Below are positions 63,729 through 64,000 of a stretch of DNA of 64,000 nucleotides, piece after piece; the first letter of the stretch is position 1; each line of letters opens with the position of its first letter. Location of the stretch: assembly GCA_964245425.1 (NCBI GenBank), contig CAXTMV010000002.1:20444-84443 (forward strand), in the 5' to 3' direction. Position numbers and translations under genes: made by a program. The notes under the pieces were generated by a model. That model saw nothing but the letters and a program-made list of their open reading frames with translations. It did no database searches and had not been told where the DNA came from. The stretch is from JACMLD01 sp964245425. Lineage in GTDB: Bacteria > Bacteroidota > Bacteroidia > Chitinophagales > Chitinophagaceae.

Positions 63729-64000
63729 ATTGAGCACATGCATAGGAGGCTTTTATTTTTCAACGGGCAGGTACCTGGTCGTATTCATGAACTTCACCAC
63801 TTATTACACCAACTATGTATGATGCGTTCCATTTTCCTGTCAATTACCGCCATTGCATGATATCAAACCAATCATAATATAGTTGTATGCATATTTTCTT
63901 TTTTGCTGTTGAATATTTTATTAAACTGCTGATGAGAATAATGATGTTCTTTACAAAAGCCAAAACAGCTAATACAGCCGATAATATAATAAAAAGGAAA
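63729..64000. other. Window end without a clear gene
   Basis: About 270 AT-rich bases follow the last gene. From 63932 an open frame (MRIMMFFTKAKTANTADN) runs off the window edge and could be the start of a gene, but 23 codons without context are not enough to call it. Confidence 0.4.

Noticed and set aside
1..64000. tRNA, rRNA, CRISPR, prophage or transposon content
   Set aside because: I saw no cloverleaf-like segment with a T-loop, no regularly spaced repeats, and no transposase, integrase or phage structural gene. A tRNA or small-RNA covariance search would be needed to exclude them firmly.
63932..64000. Possible gene start at the right edge
   Set aside because: Only 23 codons are visible with no signal or family clue.

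Overview
The window is about 64 kb of chromosomal DNA from a member of the Bacteroidota, most likely the Chitinophagaceae (inference). The signs are SusC/SusD outer-membrane pairs, type 9 secretion sorting domains of both kinds (CHU_C/gliding type B and Por type A), many secreted proteins ending their signal peptide in xxAQ, periplasmic-TPR histidine kinases, and -7 boxes of the TAnnTTTG form. The sequence looks like a draft assembly: three runs of exactly ten N (10345, 35521, 49642), one frameshifted kinase and one gene with an in-frame stop. I see no rRNA, tRNA, CRISPR array, transposase, integrase or phage gene.

Layout. 1-7.1 kb: partial DUF1800 gene, thiolase, class-2 dihydroorotate dehydrogenase (pyrD), a small beta-barrel, a TerC membrane protein and a SnoaL-like protein. 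7.2-12.3 kb: an outer-membrane barrel-like protein and two tandem paralogous small secreted peptides sharing an identical 16-residue C-terminus, all on the minus strand, divergent from a TPR histidine kinase and LuxR-type regulator. 12.3-18.7 kb: a complete minus-strand suf operon, sufB-sufC-sufD-sufS-sufE-DUF59-Rrf2, with an IscR-like Rrf2 regulator as last gene. 18.9-28.8 kb: a second TPR kinase/LuxR regulator pair, a 54-residue His-rich lipoprotein, two large T9SS cargo proteins, and an orphan TPR kinase. 28.9-41.6 kb: a polysaccharide-utilisation-type locus on the minus strand: SusC, SusD, a DUF1735/discoidin lipoprotein, an interrupted glycosidase-like gene, a GH92 alpha-mannosidase, a basic-secretory-protein peptidase and an acetamidase/formamidase-like protein. 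It diverges from an OmpR-type kinase/regulator pair.

44-53 kb: DUF4350 protein, YitT transporter-like protein with HD protein, a kinase/REC/REC-cyclase signalling operon, a DUF3472 protein with an FAD oxidoreductase, and a WYL regulator. 53.7-64 kb: DinB protein, phosphonatase-like HAD hydrolase, a sphingomyelin-synthase-like PAP2 enzyme convergent with a membrane protein and a ferritin-like diiron protein, an HtrA protease followed by an OmpR-type two-component system, an SdiA-regulated-type propeller lipoprotein, a dienelactone hydrolase, the remnant of an alpha/beta hydrolase, and a small two-TM protein.

Themes. The region is rich in signalling: six histidine kinases, six receiver proteins including a receiver-cyclase, and one orphan kinase among the six. 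Several candidate operators are 10-11-bp tandem repeats, upstream of SusC, upstream of the ferritin-like/HtrA divergent region and upstream of a T9SS protein. The strongest candidate for something undescribed is the peptide pair at 8841-9432 beside its barrel protein and divergent two-component system. The shared tail is kept by silent changes only, which argues for a functional secreted peptide.
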